NCBI RefSeq assembly: GCF_023699475.1
Contig: NZ_JALXFV010000008.1
Coordinates: 658,583 to 722,582 of the forward strand
Reading direction: 5' to 3'
Origin: Halomarina rubra
GTDB lineage: Archaea; Halobacteriota; Halobacteria; Halobacteriales; Haloarculaceae
DNA length: 64,000 nt
Shown here: positions 43,268 to 52,129 of the stretch, in pieces
Numbering within the stretch: the first letter of the stretch is position 1
How the letters are laid out: each line of letters opens with the position of its first letter
The notes under the pieces: model-generated
What the model was told of the DNA's origin: nothing
Databases searched by the model: none
Seen by the model: only the letters and a program-made list of their open reading frames with translations
Translations under genes and position numbers: made by a program

Positions 43268-43612
43268 TCAGTCGGACCCGCTCTCGGTCCCGGAGACGGT
43301 CTCCGGTCCGGAGAAGCCCGTGTAGTTCACCACGACGAACGAGACGAACATGGCGGCGGCGAGGGCGGCGAACGATACCGAGAGCGTCCGGCGAGTCGCC
43401 GGCGAGATGCCGAACCGCTCGCCGGACCACTCGGTCGCGAACAGTCCCGCGAGCGCCAGCGAGAGACCGATGGCGGCGACCCACCCGCCGCCGAGTGGCG
43501 AGGCGGAGACGAGCAACAGGCCGTACGCGAACACGAGCGCGCCGGCGACGATGGCGAAGACGTCGAGGACGCCGACCGACGGCCCCGACGTAGTGGTCTC
43601 TGCGGTAGTCAC
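43268..43612 (-). CDS. Small membrane protein of unknown function (114 aa)
   Basis: About three or four hydrophobic segments (VLDVFAIVAGALVFAYGLLLV, WVAAIGLSLALAGLFATEW, LSVSFAALAAAMFVSFVVVNYTGF). No family is recognised. The GTG at 43612 is chosen, since longer in-frame sequence overlaps cytidine deaminase and is Ser/Thr/Arg-rich shadow. No Shine-Dalgarno is visible. It follows cdd by about 67 bases in the same direction. Confidence 0.6.
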   Translation of the reverse strand: MTTAETTTSGPSVGVLDVFAIVAGALVFAYGLLLVSASPLGGGWVAAIGLSLALAGLFATEWSGERFGISPATRRTLSVSFAALAAAMFVSFVVVNYTGFSGPETVSGTESGSD

Positions 43613-43679
43613 GACGACGGGGAGGTGAATCGAGGAGATAGCCGTTGCGTGAGTCGAGATAGCTCGGTCTGCCGGGCGA

Positions 43680-44105
43680 CTACTTCCCGTCGGTCGCCCG
43701 GTTCGCTTCGGCGTCTTCGAGCGTCTGCAGCGAGATGGTGTTCGGGATGAGGTCGCCCAGCACGTACTCGGCGATGTGGTCGCCCTCGTCACAGAGGACG
43801 GGCAGGTCTGCGTCGCCGAACTCCGCGAGCGTCTGGCGGCACATCCCGCAGGGTGTCACGCCGTCCTCGGCCGCGGAGGCGACTGCGAGCCGGGTGAACT
43901 CGTCGTGGCCGTTCTTCACCGCCTCGGCGATGGCGACCTCCTCGGCGTGCAGCGAGTTCGAGTAGTTCGCGTTCTCGATGTTACAGCCCAGGAACACCTC
44001 GCCGTCGGCGGTCTCGAGCGCTGCGCCGACCGGGTACTCCGAGTACGGGACGTACGCACCCTCGAACGCCTCGCGAGCACGGTCGACGAGTTCTGCGTCG
44101 TTCAT
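43680..44105 (-). CDS. cdd: Cytidine deaminase
   Basis: A 141-residue homotetramer-type cytidine deaminase, which converts cytidine to uridine. The zinc site is visible as the Cys near residue 41 (GCNIENANYSN) followed by HAEEVAIAEAV (His-Ala-Glu) and PCGMCRQTLAEF (two Cys). Length and order are standard. It is read from ATG 44105, 78 bases after the permease stop, and is the fourth gene after the BMP lipoprotein in the same direction, so it likely belongs to the nucleoside-uptake unit. Confidence 0.93.
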   Translation of the reverse strand: MNDAELVDRAREAFEGAYVPYSEYPVGAALETADGEVFLGCNIENANYSNSLHAEEVAIAEAVKNGHDEFTRLAVASAAEDGVTPCGMCRQTLAEFGDADLPVLCDEGDHIAEYVLGDLIPNTISLQTLEDAEANRATDGK

Positions 44106-44183
44106 GGGACGACGTTCCGGGCGCGGTGAGAAATAGCCTCCGTCTGCCGAAACGGGCCCCGGAAGGGGCCACCCGGAGACCGG

Positions 44184-45305
44184 TCAGCGGTCCTCGCCGG
44201 TCTCGTAGTGGTCGCCGGCCGCCTCGGGGATGCGAGTGCGGCCGACCAACGCGAGCACGACGATGACGCCGATGTACGGGAGCGTCCCGATGAGGTCGCT
44301 CGGGACGCCGATACCGGCCGTCTGGAGCGGGTTCTGGATGGCCTCCAGCAGGGTGAACAGGAACGTCGACAGCATCGCGCCGACGGGGTTGTAGTTCCCG
44401 AACAGGTACGCCACGATGGCGATGAACCCCTTCCCGTTGACCATCGTCTGCCCGCTGCCGGTGAACTGACCGATGTTGTACGACAGCGCAGCGCCGCCCA
44501 TTCCGGCGAACACGCCCGAGAGCAGGACGGCCGCGTAGCGCACCCGGTGGACGTTCACGCCGCTGGTGTCGAGCGCCTTCGGGTTCTCGCCGCTCGCACG
44601 GACCCACATCCCGAAGTTCGTCCGGTTCAGCAGGTACCACCCCAGCGCGACGACCCCGAACATCAGGTACACCGAGGGTGACGCACGGAAGAGCGCCTGA
44701 GCCGGCCCCAGCGCGTTCGTCGTCGACAGCGTCTGGAACACCGGCGAGACGACCGGGATGCCGGCGTGACGCACCGCGGGGACCGAGTTCGTCAGGCTGA
44801 CCGTGTTCGGACTGCCGTAGACGATTCTGGCGGCGAACGGAGCGAACCCGAGCGCGATGAGCCAGATGGCGAGTCCCGCGATGATCTGGTCGGCGCGGAA
44901 CTCGATGCAGACGACGGCGAACACGAGGGCCAGCAGGACGCTGGCGAGGATGGCCGCGCCGAACCCGACCCACAGGCTTCCGGTCGTGTCCGCCGCGAAG
45001 ATGGCGGTGAACGCCGAGATGATGAGCAGCCCCTCCAGTCCGATGTTGATGACGCCGGACTTCTCGGCGAAGATGCCACCGACCGCCGCGAGCGTGATGG
45101 GCACCGCGAGGGTGAGCATCGACGACCACGGCCCCGGCTGGAGCAGGAGGTACGAGAGCGTCCCCACCGTCGAGTCCGGGAACAGCGTCCCGACGACGAA
45201 CAGGAGGGCGAACGCGCCCACGACACCGCCGGCGATGAGCAGCCGGCCGTCGGTGTTTCCGAGCGTCGACTCGCCGCTTCCGGCGTCGGCGGTCGCCTCA
45301 CTCAT
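44184..45305 (-). CDS. Nucleoside-type ABC permease (second permease)
   Basis: A 373-residue, roughly ten-helix permease of the branched-chain/nucleoside (YufQ/RbsC-like) family. LQPGPWSSMLTLAVPITLAAVGGIFAEKSGVINIGLEGL is the strongly conserved N-terminal block. Start ATG 45305 overlaps the first permease by eight bases. Partner of the ATPase and first permease in the BMP-type importer. Confidence 0.9.
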   Translation of the reverse strand: MSEATADAGSGESTLGNTDGRLLIAGGVVGAFALLFVVGTLFPDSTVGTLSYLLLQPGPWSSMLTLAVPITLAAVGGIFAEKSGVINIGLEGLLIISAFTAIFAADTTGSLWVGFGAAILASVLLALVFAVVCIEFRADQIIAGLAIWLIALGFAPFAARIVYGSPNTVSLTNSVPAVRHAGIPVVSPVFQTLSTTNALGPAQALFRASPSVYLMFGVVALGWYLLNRTNFGMWVRASGENPKALDTSGVNVHRVRYAAVLLSGVFAGMGGAALSYNIGQFTGSGQTMVNGKGFIAIVAYLFGNYNPVGAMLSTFLFTLLEAIQNPLQTAGIGVPSDLIGTLPYIGVIVVLALVGRTRIPEAAGDHYETGEDR

Positions 45306-46656
45306 CGGTCTCACCTCCGGCGACACCGCCGTCCGAGCGGACGGCGTCGGCGACCCGACTGCCGCCCTCGCGACTGCGACGACCGGCGTCGGTGAACCGC
45401 TTGCCGACCAGCCGGAAGAACTCCGGCATCGCCACGAACAGGATGATGAGCCCTCTGAGGACCCCCACGAGCTGGATGGGGATGGTGACGTTCGGGTCCG
45501 TCTGGATGGAGATGGCCCCGCTCTTCAGCACGCCGAACAGGAACGCCGCTGGGACGACCCCGACGGGGTTGTTCCCCGCGAGGATGGCGACGGTGATACC
45601 GTCGAACCCGTAGGAGGGGACGGGCGGCTGGAAGTAGCCGTAGTACATGAGGACGTAGACGGTCCCGCCGATGCCCGCGAGCGCCCCCGAGATGGTCATG
45701 CTGGCGACGATGGTCCGAGCGGAGTTCACGCCCCCGTACTCGGCGGCGGCAGCCTGGAGACCGCTCGTTCGGAGGTCGTACCCGAACGACGTGTGTCGGA
45801 GCAGGTAGTACGTCGCCGCCACCAGCGCGAGGACGAACAGCAGTGCCACGACCGAAAACGCGGTGTTCTGGGCGTACAGCAGCTGTGGGAACTCGACGCC
45901 CGCCGGGAGGTCGTTCGTCTTCGTCGAGAAGCTGTCGGGGTCCTTGAACTGCTCGCGGACCAGGTACAGCGCGACCGACGACGCGACGAAGTTGAGCATG
46001 ATAGTCGTGATGACCTCGTTGGCGTCGGCGTACGCCTTCAGCGCCCCCGGTATCGCACCGTAGAGCCCACCGAAGACGGCTCCGACGACGATGCCGATGG
46101 GCAAGAGCGCGACCGTCGCAAGGCCCGTGAACACCGGAACGAGCGCGAGCATGACGAGCGTACTCGCCAGTCCGCCGATGACCATCTGGCCCTGCGTCCC
46201 GATGTTGAAGATGCCGGCCTTGAACGCGACGGCGACCGACAGCCCCGTCAACACGAGGACGGTGGTCTCGGTCAGCGTGTACGCCAGCCGGTCGTTGAAC
46301 GGCGTCCACCCCTCGGTGAACGGTGCCGCGAAGTTGCCGTGGAGCGGGTCGAACAGCGGGTTGATGGGGTTCCCGAGCGCGCCCAAGAACAGCCGGTCGT
46401 ACACTCGGAACGGGTCGTAACAGAACCCGTAGCCGAAGTACGTCGTCGCGGCCGTCTCGCAGGTCGCGGTCCGGCCCGCCGCGAGGATGACGAGCGCCCC
46501 GATGGCGATGGAGAGGACGAGCGCCGCGAGGCTGATGAGGGCGCGCTCGAACGCGCTCGCTTCGACGAGTCGGGCGAGGCCAGCGCGTGCGCGGTCCCCC
46601 CACTCGGTACCCGAACGGTCCGGTTTCGACCCGTCGGAGCCGGCCTCGGAACTCAT
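45298..46656 (-). CDS. Nucleoside-type ABC permease (first permease)
   Basis: A 452-residue permease of the YufP-like family, longer than the second. About 50 acidic residues precede the first helix. The conserved block TGLSVAVAFKAGIFNIGTQGQMVIGGLAS lies near residue 150, and ANEVITTIMLNFVASSV near 215. A loop between helices (YFGYGFCYDPFRVY) holds two cysteines. Overlaps the upstream ATPase stop as ATGA and the downstream permease by eight bases, so all three are coupled. Confidence 0.9.
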   Translation of the reverse strand: MSSEAGSDGSKPDRSGTEWGDRARAGLARLVEASAFERALISLAALVLSIAIGALVILAAGRTATCETAATTYFGYGFCYDPFRVYDRLFLGALGNPINPLFDPLHGNFAAPFTEGWTPFNDRLAYTLTETTVLVLTGLSVAVAFKAGIFNIGTQGQMVIGGLASTLVMLALVPVFTGLATVALLPIGIVVGAVFGGLYGAIPGALKAYADANEVITTIMLNFVASSVALYLVREQFKDPDSFSTKTNDLPAGVEFPQLLYAQNTAFSVVALLFVLALVAATYYLLRHTSFGYDLRTSGLQAAAAEYGGVNSARTIVASMTISGALAGIGGTVYVLMYYGYFQPPVPSYGFDGITVAILAGNNPVGVVPAAFLFGVLKSGAISIQTDPNVTIPIQLVGVLRGLIILFVAMPEFFRLVGKRFTDAGRRSREGGSRVADAVRSDGGVAGGETDE

Positions 46657-48230
46657 CGCTCACCTCCGTCCGTCGCGGCCGTACTCGGTTCCGGTTCGCC
46701 CTCTTCGGGGAACCGGTCGGGCCGTTCGCCGGCCATCAGCAGGCCGATCTCCTCTTCGGTCACGTCCGTCGGGTCGACGACGGCCATGAACTCCCCGTCG
46801 TGCATCACCGCGAGGCGGTCCGAGAGGCCCCGGACCTCGTCGAGTTGTGAGGAGACGAGGAGGACTCCGGCACCCGCGTCGCGCAGGCCGAGCAACTGCT
46901 CGTGGATGAACTCCGTCGACCCGATGTCGACTCCGCGCGTGGGGTGCATCGCTACGACGAACCGCGGGTCGCGAGCGAACTCGCGGCCGACGATGAACTT
47001 CTGCTGGTTCCCACCGGAGAGCGACCCGGCGCGGGCCTCGGCGTTCGGTGGTCGGACGTCGTACTCCTCGATGATGTCCTCGGCGTGTGTCTGTGCTCGA
47101 TTCCAGCTCACCCGGCCGCGGTTGGCGTACGGGGGCGTGTGCTGACTGCCGAGCAGCCCGTTCTCGACGAGGTCGAAGTCCATCACTAGCCCCTGCTCGT
47201 GGCGGTCCTCGGGGATGTAGGCCATCCCGTCTTCGATGCGGCGACGCCGCGAGTGGTCGGTGACGTCCACGCCGTCGAGCGAGACGCCGCCGGCGGTCGG
47301 TTGGCGCAGGCCGGTCAGCGTCTCGACGAGCTGTGACTGGCCGTTGCCGTCGACACCGGCGATGCCGAGCACTTCGCCCTGCCGGACGGCGAACGAGACG
47401 TTCGAGACGACCTCGACGTCCCTGTCGTCGCGGACGACGATGTCGTCGGCCGCGAACACCTCGGGGCCGGGGTCGGCGGGCGACTTCTCGACTTCGAGGA
47501 GCACCTCGCGACCGACCATCAGTTCGGCCAGTTGTTCTCTGGTCGTCTCCGCCGCGGGGACGCTCCCGACGTTCACTCCGTCTCTGAGGACGGTGATGTC
47601 GTCGGCGGCGTGCATCGCCTCGCCGAGTTTGTGCGTGATGAAGATGATGGTCTTCCCCTGGTCGGTGAGCTCTTCGAACACCTCGAAGAGACCCTCGACC
47701 TCCTGGGGGGTGAGCACCGCCGTCGGTTCGTCGAGGATGAGCACGTCCGCGCCGCGGTACAGTGCCTTGAGAATCTCGACACGCTGTTGGACGCCGACCG
47801 AGACGTCCTCGATTCGGTCGTCGGGGTCGACGTCGAAGCCGTAGCGGTCACAGAGGTCGTCGACACCAGACCGAGCGCGGTCGCGGTCGACCGCGAGACC
47901 GAACCACTTGCGCGGCTCGGAACCGAGGGTGACGTTCTCGGCGACCGTCATCGGGTCGACCAGCATGAAGTGCTGGTGGATCATCCCGACCCCGGCGTCG
48001 ATGGCGTCACGTGGCGTGTCGAAGTGACGCTCGACCTCGTCGACGACGACGCGACCCTCCTCGGCGCTGTAGAGGCCGTACAGGACGTTCATCAGCGTGG
48101 TCTTGCCCGCGCCGTTCTCGCCGAGCAGTGCGTGGACCGTGCCGCGCTCGACGGCGAGGTCGACGTCGTCGTTGGCGACGACACCGGGGAAACGTTTCGT
48201 GATTCCGTCGAGGTGGACGGCGGTCGTCAT
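46653..48230 (-). CDS. ABC ATPase with two nucleotide-binding domains, nucleoside importer
   Basis: A 525-residue protein carrying two ABC domains in one chain, the arrangement of sugar and nucleoside importers (YufO/RbsA-like). First half: Walker A GENGAGKTT near residue 37, Walker B VLILDEPTAVL, His switch FITHK. Second half has a degenerate P-loop (GIAGVDGNGQSQL), signature LSGGNQQKF and the VDIGSTEF segment. In the first half the signature is SVGVQQRVE. So the first site is the likely main ATPase. Start ATG 48230, 42 bases after the lipoprotein stop. Confidence 0.92.
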   Translation of the reverse strand: MTTAVHLDGITKRFPGVVANDDVDLAVERGTVHALLGENGAGKTTLMNVLYGLYSAEEGRVVVDEVERHFDTPRDAIDAGVGMIHQHFMLVDPMTVAENVTLGSEPRKWFGLAVDRDRARSGVDDLCDRYGFDVDPDDRIEDVSVGVQQRVEILKALYRGADVLILDEPTAVLTPQEVEGLFEVFEELTDQGKTIIFITHKLGEAMHAADDITVLRDGVNVGSVPAAETTREQLAELMVGREVLLEVEKSPADPGPEVFAADDIVVRDDRDVEVVSNVSFAVRQGEVLGIAGVDGNGQSQLVETLTGLRQPTAGGVSLDGVDVTDHSRRRRIEDGMAYIPEDRHEQGLVMDFDLVENGLLGSQHTPPYANRGRVSWNRAQTHAEDIIEEYDVRPPNAEARAGSLSGGNQQKFIVGREFARDPRFVVAMHPTRGVDIGSTEFIHEQLLGLRDAGAGVLLVSSQLDEVRGLSDRLAVMHDGEFMAVVDPTDVTEEEIGLLMAGERPDRFPEEGEPEPSTAATDGGER

Positions 48231-48272
48231 CGGTGGAAGAGTGGCAAAGTTCGTGGTTGTTGTGTGCGAATC

Positions 48273-49457
48273 TCAGACGTTCGAGGGGTCGGTCGGGACC
48301 TCGATACCGCCGTCGATGATCTGCTGGCGGGCGTCGGAAACCTGCGTCTTGACCTCCTCGGGGATGTCGCCGCCGATCTGGTCGCCGTAGACGACCTTGA
48401 CGCCTTCCTGTTCGAGACCGAGCGTCGTGTTGGCCCCACCCTCGAAGTTGCCGTTGACGACGGCCTCGATGGAGTTGTAGACGGCCGTGTCGACGCGCTT
48501 TACCATGCTCGCGAGGATGACGTCGGCGGAGTTCGGCTTCGTCACCGACTGGTCGCGGTCGACGCCGATGGCGAACCGGCCCTGCTCCTTCGCGGCGTTG
48601 AACACGCCCGTCCCGGTGTTCCCGGCGGCGTGGTAGACGATGTCCGCGCCGTTGTTGTACATCGAGTTGGCGGCGGCCTTCCCGGCCGTCGGGTCGTTGA
48701 ACGGCGAGGACCCACCGACGTAGTTCGAGAGCACCTGGATGTTCGAGTCGACGGCCTTGACGCCGGCCGTGAACCCGGCTTCGAACTTCCCGATGAGCGA
48801 GCCCTCGGCACCACCGACGAACCCGACGGTCGTCTCCTCGGGGTTCGTCTCACCGGCACCGGCGGCGAACTCCTGGGTCGTGAGCAGGCCGGCCATCTGA
48901 CCGACGAGATACGAGCCCTGGTGCTCGGCGAACAGGTAGTTCGCCACGTTGTCCGCGTCGACCGTCGCGTCGACGATCATGAAGTCCTGGTCGGGGTACT
49001 GTCCGGCCGTCTCGGTGAGCGCCTCCGCCTGCAGGAAGCCGATACACGAGACGAGGTCGTAGTCGGGGTCCTGGGACTGCGCGAACGACTGCTGGAACCG
49101 CGCGAACTCCGACACCTGGGAGGGTTCGGACTCGTTGAACGAGACACCCAGGTCCTGAGCCGCTCGGTTCAGGCCGGTCTGGGCCTGGTCGTTGAACGAC
49201 CCGTCGCCGAGACCACCGGTCGCGTACACCATCCCGACGTTGACGTCGGACCCGTCGCCGGACCCGCCGTCCGTCGAGTCGGTTCCCGTCGACTCGCTCT
49301 CGTTGCCCGACGTCGTGTCGGTGCCCGTGCCTCCCTGCTGTTGGTCGCTCTGATTCTCACCATCTGTCTCGGTGCTCTCGTCGGGCCCGCCCGTACACCC
49401 TGCGAGACTGACAACTCCTGCGACACCGACCCCCTTCAGAAACTTCCGACGGTCCAT
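48273..49457 (-). CDS. BMP-family nucleoside-binding lipoprotein
   Basis: A 394-residue surface substrate-binding protein of the BMP/PnrA family, which captures nucleosides for an ABC importer. The N terminus MDRRKFLKGVGVAGVVSLAGC contains a Tat-type twin arginine and a lipobox (LAGC) with Cys at 21; a Ser/Glu/Gly/Thr-rich linker of about 50 residues follows, then GMVYATGGLGDGSFNDQA, the family's conserved start. ATG 49457 is chosen over a GTG at 49469; a GAGGTAGG Shine-Dalgarno-like stretch is about 12 bases upstream. It heads the importer operon. Confidence 0.92.
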   Translation of the reverse strand: MDRRKFLKGVGVAGVVSLAGCTGGPDESTETDGENQSDQQQGGTGTDTTSGNESESTGTDSTDGGSGDGSDVNVGMVYATGGLGDGSFNDQAQTGLNRAAQDLGVSFNESEPSQVSEFARFQQSFAQSQDPDYDLVSCIGFLQAEALTETAGQYPDQDFMIVDATVDADNVANYLFAEHQGSYLVGQMAGLLTTQEFAAGAGETNPEETTVGFVGGAEGSLIGKFEAGFTAGVKAVDSNIQVLSNYVGGSSPFNDPTAGKAAANSMYNNGADIVYHAAGNTGTGVFNAAKEQGRFAIGVDRDQSVTKPNSADVILASMVKRVDTAVYNSIEAVVNGNFEGGANTTLGLEQEGVKVVYGDQIGGDIPEEVKTQVSDARQQIIDGGIEVPTDPSNV

Positions 49458-49599
49458 ACTGTGTGACACCTACCTCATGCTCTGTATGGAGGGTTGAATA
49501 AGGTCACCGTTTTACACCTATTGCGAAACACAGTATCATGCCTACGCTCACTGACACGAAACCCGACGAGCGACGGGGCGACGCCTGGGGGCGAGGTGA

Positions 49600-50970
49600 C
49601 TACTGCGCAGTCGCGTCGGCGACGCTCTCCTCGACCAACCCGACGACCGTCTCGACGAGGTCGTCGACGGTCTCGCTCTCGGCGTAGACGCGGACGTACG
49701 GTTCGGTCCCGCTCGGCCGGACGAGCGTCCACGAGCCGTCGTCGAACGCCAGTCTGACGCCGTACTCCGTCTCGACGGTCGCCTCGGGAAAAGTCTCGGG
49801 GAGCGTCGCCCCGAGTGTCGTCATCGCCGGTGCCTTCGCGTCGTCGGGACACTCGACGCTCACCTTCCGGTAGGGCCGTTCGTTCACCGGGGCCCGAAGC
49901 GCGTCGAGTCCGCGGTCGGCGACCAGTACCGAGAGGACGGCCGCGCTGGCGACGCCGTCTATCCACGGCCCGAAGGCCGTGTGGATGTGTTTCCACGGCT
50001 CGCCCGCGAACACCACGTCACCGTCCGATTCGCGGACGCTCGCGATGCCCTCGTGGAGCGCGCCGAGGTGGATGCGTTCGACTCGGCCGCCCGCCTCCTC
50101 GACGCGCTCGTCGATTCGGCCGGAGGCGTTCGGCGTCGTCACGACGACGGGGTCGGCGACGTCGCTCGTCCGGACGTAGTGTTCGGCGAGGACCGCGAGG
50201 ACGGTGTCCTCGTGGACGACCTCGCCGTCGCCGTCGACGATGACGATGCGGTCGGCGTCCCCGTCGTGGGCGATGCCGAGCACGTCGTCCTCGGCGGCCG
50301 CGACGAACGCCATCAGGTCGCCGAGCGTCTCCGGAGTGGGTTTCGAGGGTCGGCCGGGGAAGTGGCCGTCGACGTTGCCGTTCAGCGTGACCACGTGGGA
50401 ACCGAGCGCGCGGAGCACCTGCGGGGTCGCGAGCGCGGCCATCCCGTTCCCGCAGTCGACGACGACCGTCTGTCCCGACAGCGGCTCGCCGTGACCCAGC
50501 GCGTAGTCGACGACCGCCTGGCGGTAGTCGACCAGCGGCGACCCGTCGTAGGTCCGGCCCCACTCCGCCCACGTCGCGGGGGCGACACCCTGCTCGACGC
50601 GGTCCTCGATTCGTCCCTCGGCCTCGCCGTCGAACTCCTCGCCGTCGACGAACAGCTTCAGACCGTTGTCCGCGGGCGGGTTGTGACTCGCGGTGACCTG
50701 CAGTCCGAACCGGCCCCGAGAGGCGAACGCCAGCCCCGGCGTCGGGAGTTGGCCGACGCGGTGGACGGTCACGCCGGCGCTCGACGCGCCCGCTTCGACG
50801 GCCGCGACGAGGGCGGTACCCGTCGTCCGACCGTCCCGGGAGACGACCAGTTCCTCGCCACCCTGCTCGCGAATCTCCGCCCCCAGCGCCCGTCCGACCG
50901 ACAGCGCGAGGCCGGGCGTGACGCGCTCGCGTGCGTCGCCGCGGATACCCGCGGTCCCGAAGAGTTCCAT
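49600..50970 (-). CDS. Phosphohexomutase-family enzyme (phosphoglucosamine/phosphomannomutase-like)
   Basis: A 456-residue alpha-D-phosphohexomutase. The N terminus MELFGTAGIRGDARERV, the phosphoserine loop TASHNPPADNG (about 95), the metal loop DGDADR (about 240), the sugar loop GEPWKHI (about 325) and the phosphate loop RPSGTEPYVRVY (about 430) are all present. In archaea such enzymes can act on phosphoglucose, phosphoglucosamine, or ribose 1-phosphate. It lies directly upstream of, and on the same strand as, the nucleoside importer genes but has its own 142-base leader, so a role in ribose 1-phosphate conversion is only a possibility. Confidence 0.85.
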   Translation of the reverse strand: MELFGTAGIRGDARERVTPGLALSVGRALGAEIREQGGEELVVSRDGRTTGTALVAAVEAGASSAGVTVHRVGQLPTPGLAFASRGRFGLQVTASHNPPADNGLKLFVDGEEFDGEAEGRIEDRVEQGVAPATWAEWGRTYDGSPLVDYRQAVVDYALGHGEPLSGQTVVVDCGNGMAALATPQVLRALGSHVVTLNGNVDGHFPGRPSKPTPETLGDLMAFVAAAEDDVLGIAHDGDADRIVIVDGDGEVVHEDTVLAVLAEHYVRTSDVADPVVVTTPNASGRIDERVEEAGGRVERIHLGALHEGIASVRESDGDVVFAGEPWKHIHTAFGPWIDGVASAAVLSVLVADRGLDALRAPVNERPYRKVSVECPDDAKAPAMTTLGATLPETFPEATVETEYGVRLAFDDGSWTLVRPSGTEPYVRVYAESETVDDLVETVVGLVEESVADATAQ

Positions 50971-51096
50971 ACTCCACGCTTCAGCGGCGGCTACTTAGCT
51001 GGTTTCGTCTTCGGGCCGCGGTCCGGACACCGTGGGAGACGACGGCGGGGCCGACAACGGACGACCGACCGGAGAGGGGTCGACGCTCGGGGTCGC

Positions 51097-51531
51097 TCAG
51101 AGTTCGACGCCGCTGGAGACGAGCGAGTGGCGTCGGAGGAGGCCGCCGTTCTCGTCGTACACCAACAGCGTGTCCACGTCGACGTCGAGGAGGGGTCGGT
51201 CGTGGTCGACGACGAGTCGGAACTGGCCGTCGCTCTCCTCGCCGTCGCGGGCCGCGCGCACGAGGTCGAACACCACGTCGGCGCTCGTGTCGAGTTCGAA
51301 CAGGAACGCACCGGTGTACCGGTTCGACACGGCGAGGACGCCCCAGGCCGACTCGTCGACCGGTTCGCGAAGTCGATAGGAGACGTCGATGTCCGCCGCG
51401 TCGAGGGGAGCGCCCGACTCGTCGGTCAGTCGCTCGGCTAACAGCCCGTCGGGGCCGTCGAACTCGACGTTCACGACCGGTCGCTCGCGCTCCGCGGTCT
51501 CGACGTCGAGTGTGAAGTAGTCGCGCCTCAT
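51097..51531 (-). CDS. Conserved haloarchaeal protein (DUF5793-like), function unknown
   Basis: A 144-residue soluble, beta-rich protein beginning MRRDYFTLDVETAERERPVV. The start is fixed at ATG 51531: a TAG stop lies two codons before it in the overlapping frame, and the longer same-frame extension reads as an Arg-rich stretch. The sequence resembles DUF5793, a haloarchaeal family of unknown role, but I am unsure of the match. Confidence 0.55.
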   Translation of the reverse strand: MRRDYFTLDVETAERERPVVNVEFDGPDGLLAERLTDESGAPLDAADIDVSYRLREPVDESAWGVLAVSNRYTGAFLFELDTSADVVFDLVRAARDGEESDGQFRLVVDHDRPLLDVDVDTLLVYDENGGLLRRHSLVSSGVEL

Positions 51532-51752
51532 TCGTGCTAGCCTTCGGTCGCGCGAGCAAAGAACGTGACGCCGATTTTCGCCGAGACGCCCGCCAGTCCT
51601 CTCATCGAGGCGTGACAACGCGGTAGTGTGTCTCCGAAACCGAGGTCCGACGCTCCCGGTCGACGGAATGTCCCGACCGACGGACACCACCGACGAACCC
51701 CATCTTCCCGACCCGTCACGAGGTCTTTACCCACGCAGAGCGTACCCGTAAC

Positions 51753-52076
51753 ATGGTCTTCACAGCGGACCGTCGGCGGGTGGCACTCGCGGGGGCGCTC
51801 GTCGCCCTCGTCGCCGTCGCCGTCGGTGGGACGGTCGCGTGGTGGGGGGCGTCGCTCGCGGTGGCGCTCGCGGCGGGCGTCCTCGTCGGCCTGTTCGCGC
51901 TGGTCGTGGTGCCCCTGGCGCTCATCGCCCGCGAGGTCGGCTCGACCGCCGACGACCCGCTGGCCCTCGAACGACGCATCGGGGCCGCCGCCGGACGCTC
52001 GACGACCGAACTCGACGCGCTCGCGGAGTGGGACGAACGCCGTGGCCGCCTCGAAGAGCCCGCCGACCGGGACTGA
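51753..52076 (+). CDS. Small membrane protein (107 aa)
   Basis: Two or three hydrophobic helices in the first 60 residues (VALAGALVALVAVAVGGTVAWW, LAVALAAGVLVGLFALVVVPLALIA), then a charged C-terminal tail. It starts MVFTADRRR. Unknown function. It converges with gyrA (53 bases between stops). Confidence 0.6.
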   Translation: MVFTADRRRVALAGALVALVAVAVGGTVAWWGASLAVALAAGVLVGLFALVVVPLALIAREVGSTADDPLALERRIGAAAGRSTTELDALAEWDERRGRLEEPADRD

Positions 52077-52129
52077 CGGCGGCGCTCGCGAGGCGAGAGA
52101 GCGAAACGTCCGAAAAAGGTGGCGTCGGG

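Noticed and set aside
49600-50970. Calling the mutase glmM outright.
   Set aside because: Phosphohexomutase-family members with the same motifs act on several sugars; with the nucleoside cluster nearby a ribose 1-phosphate role is equally open.
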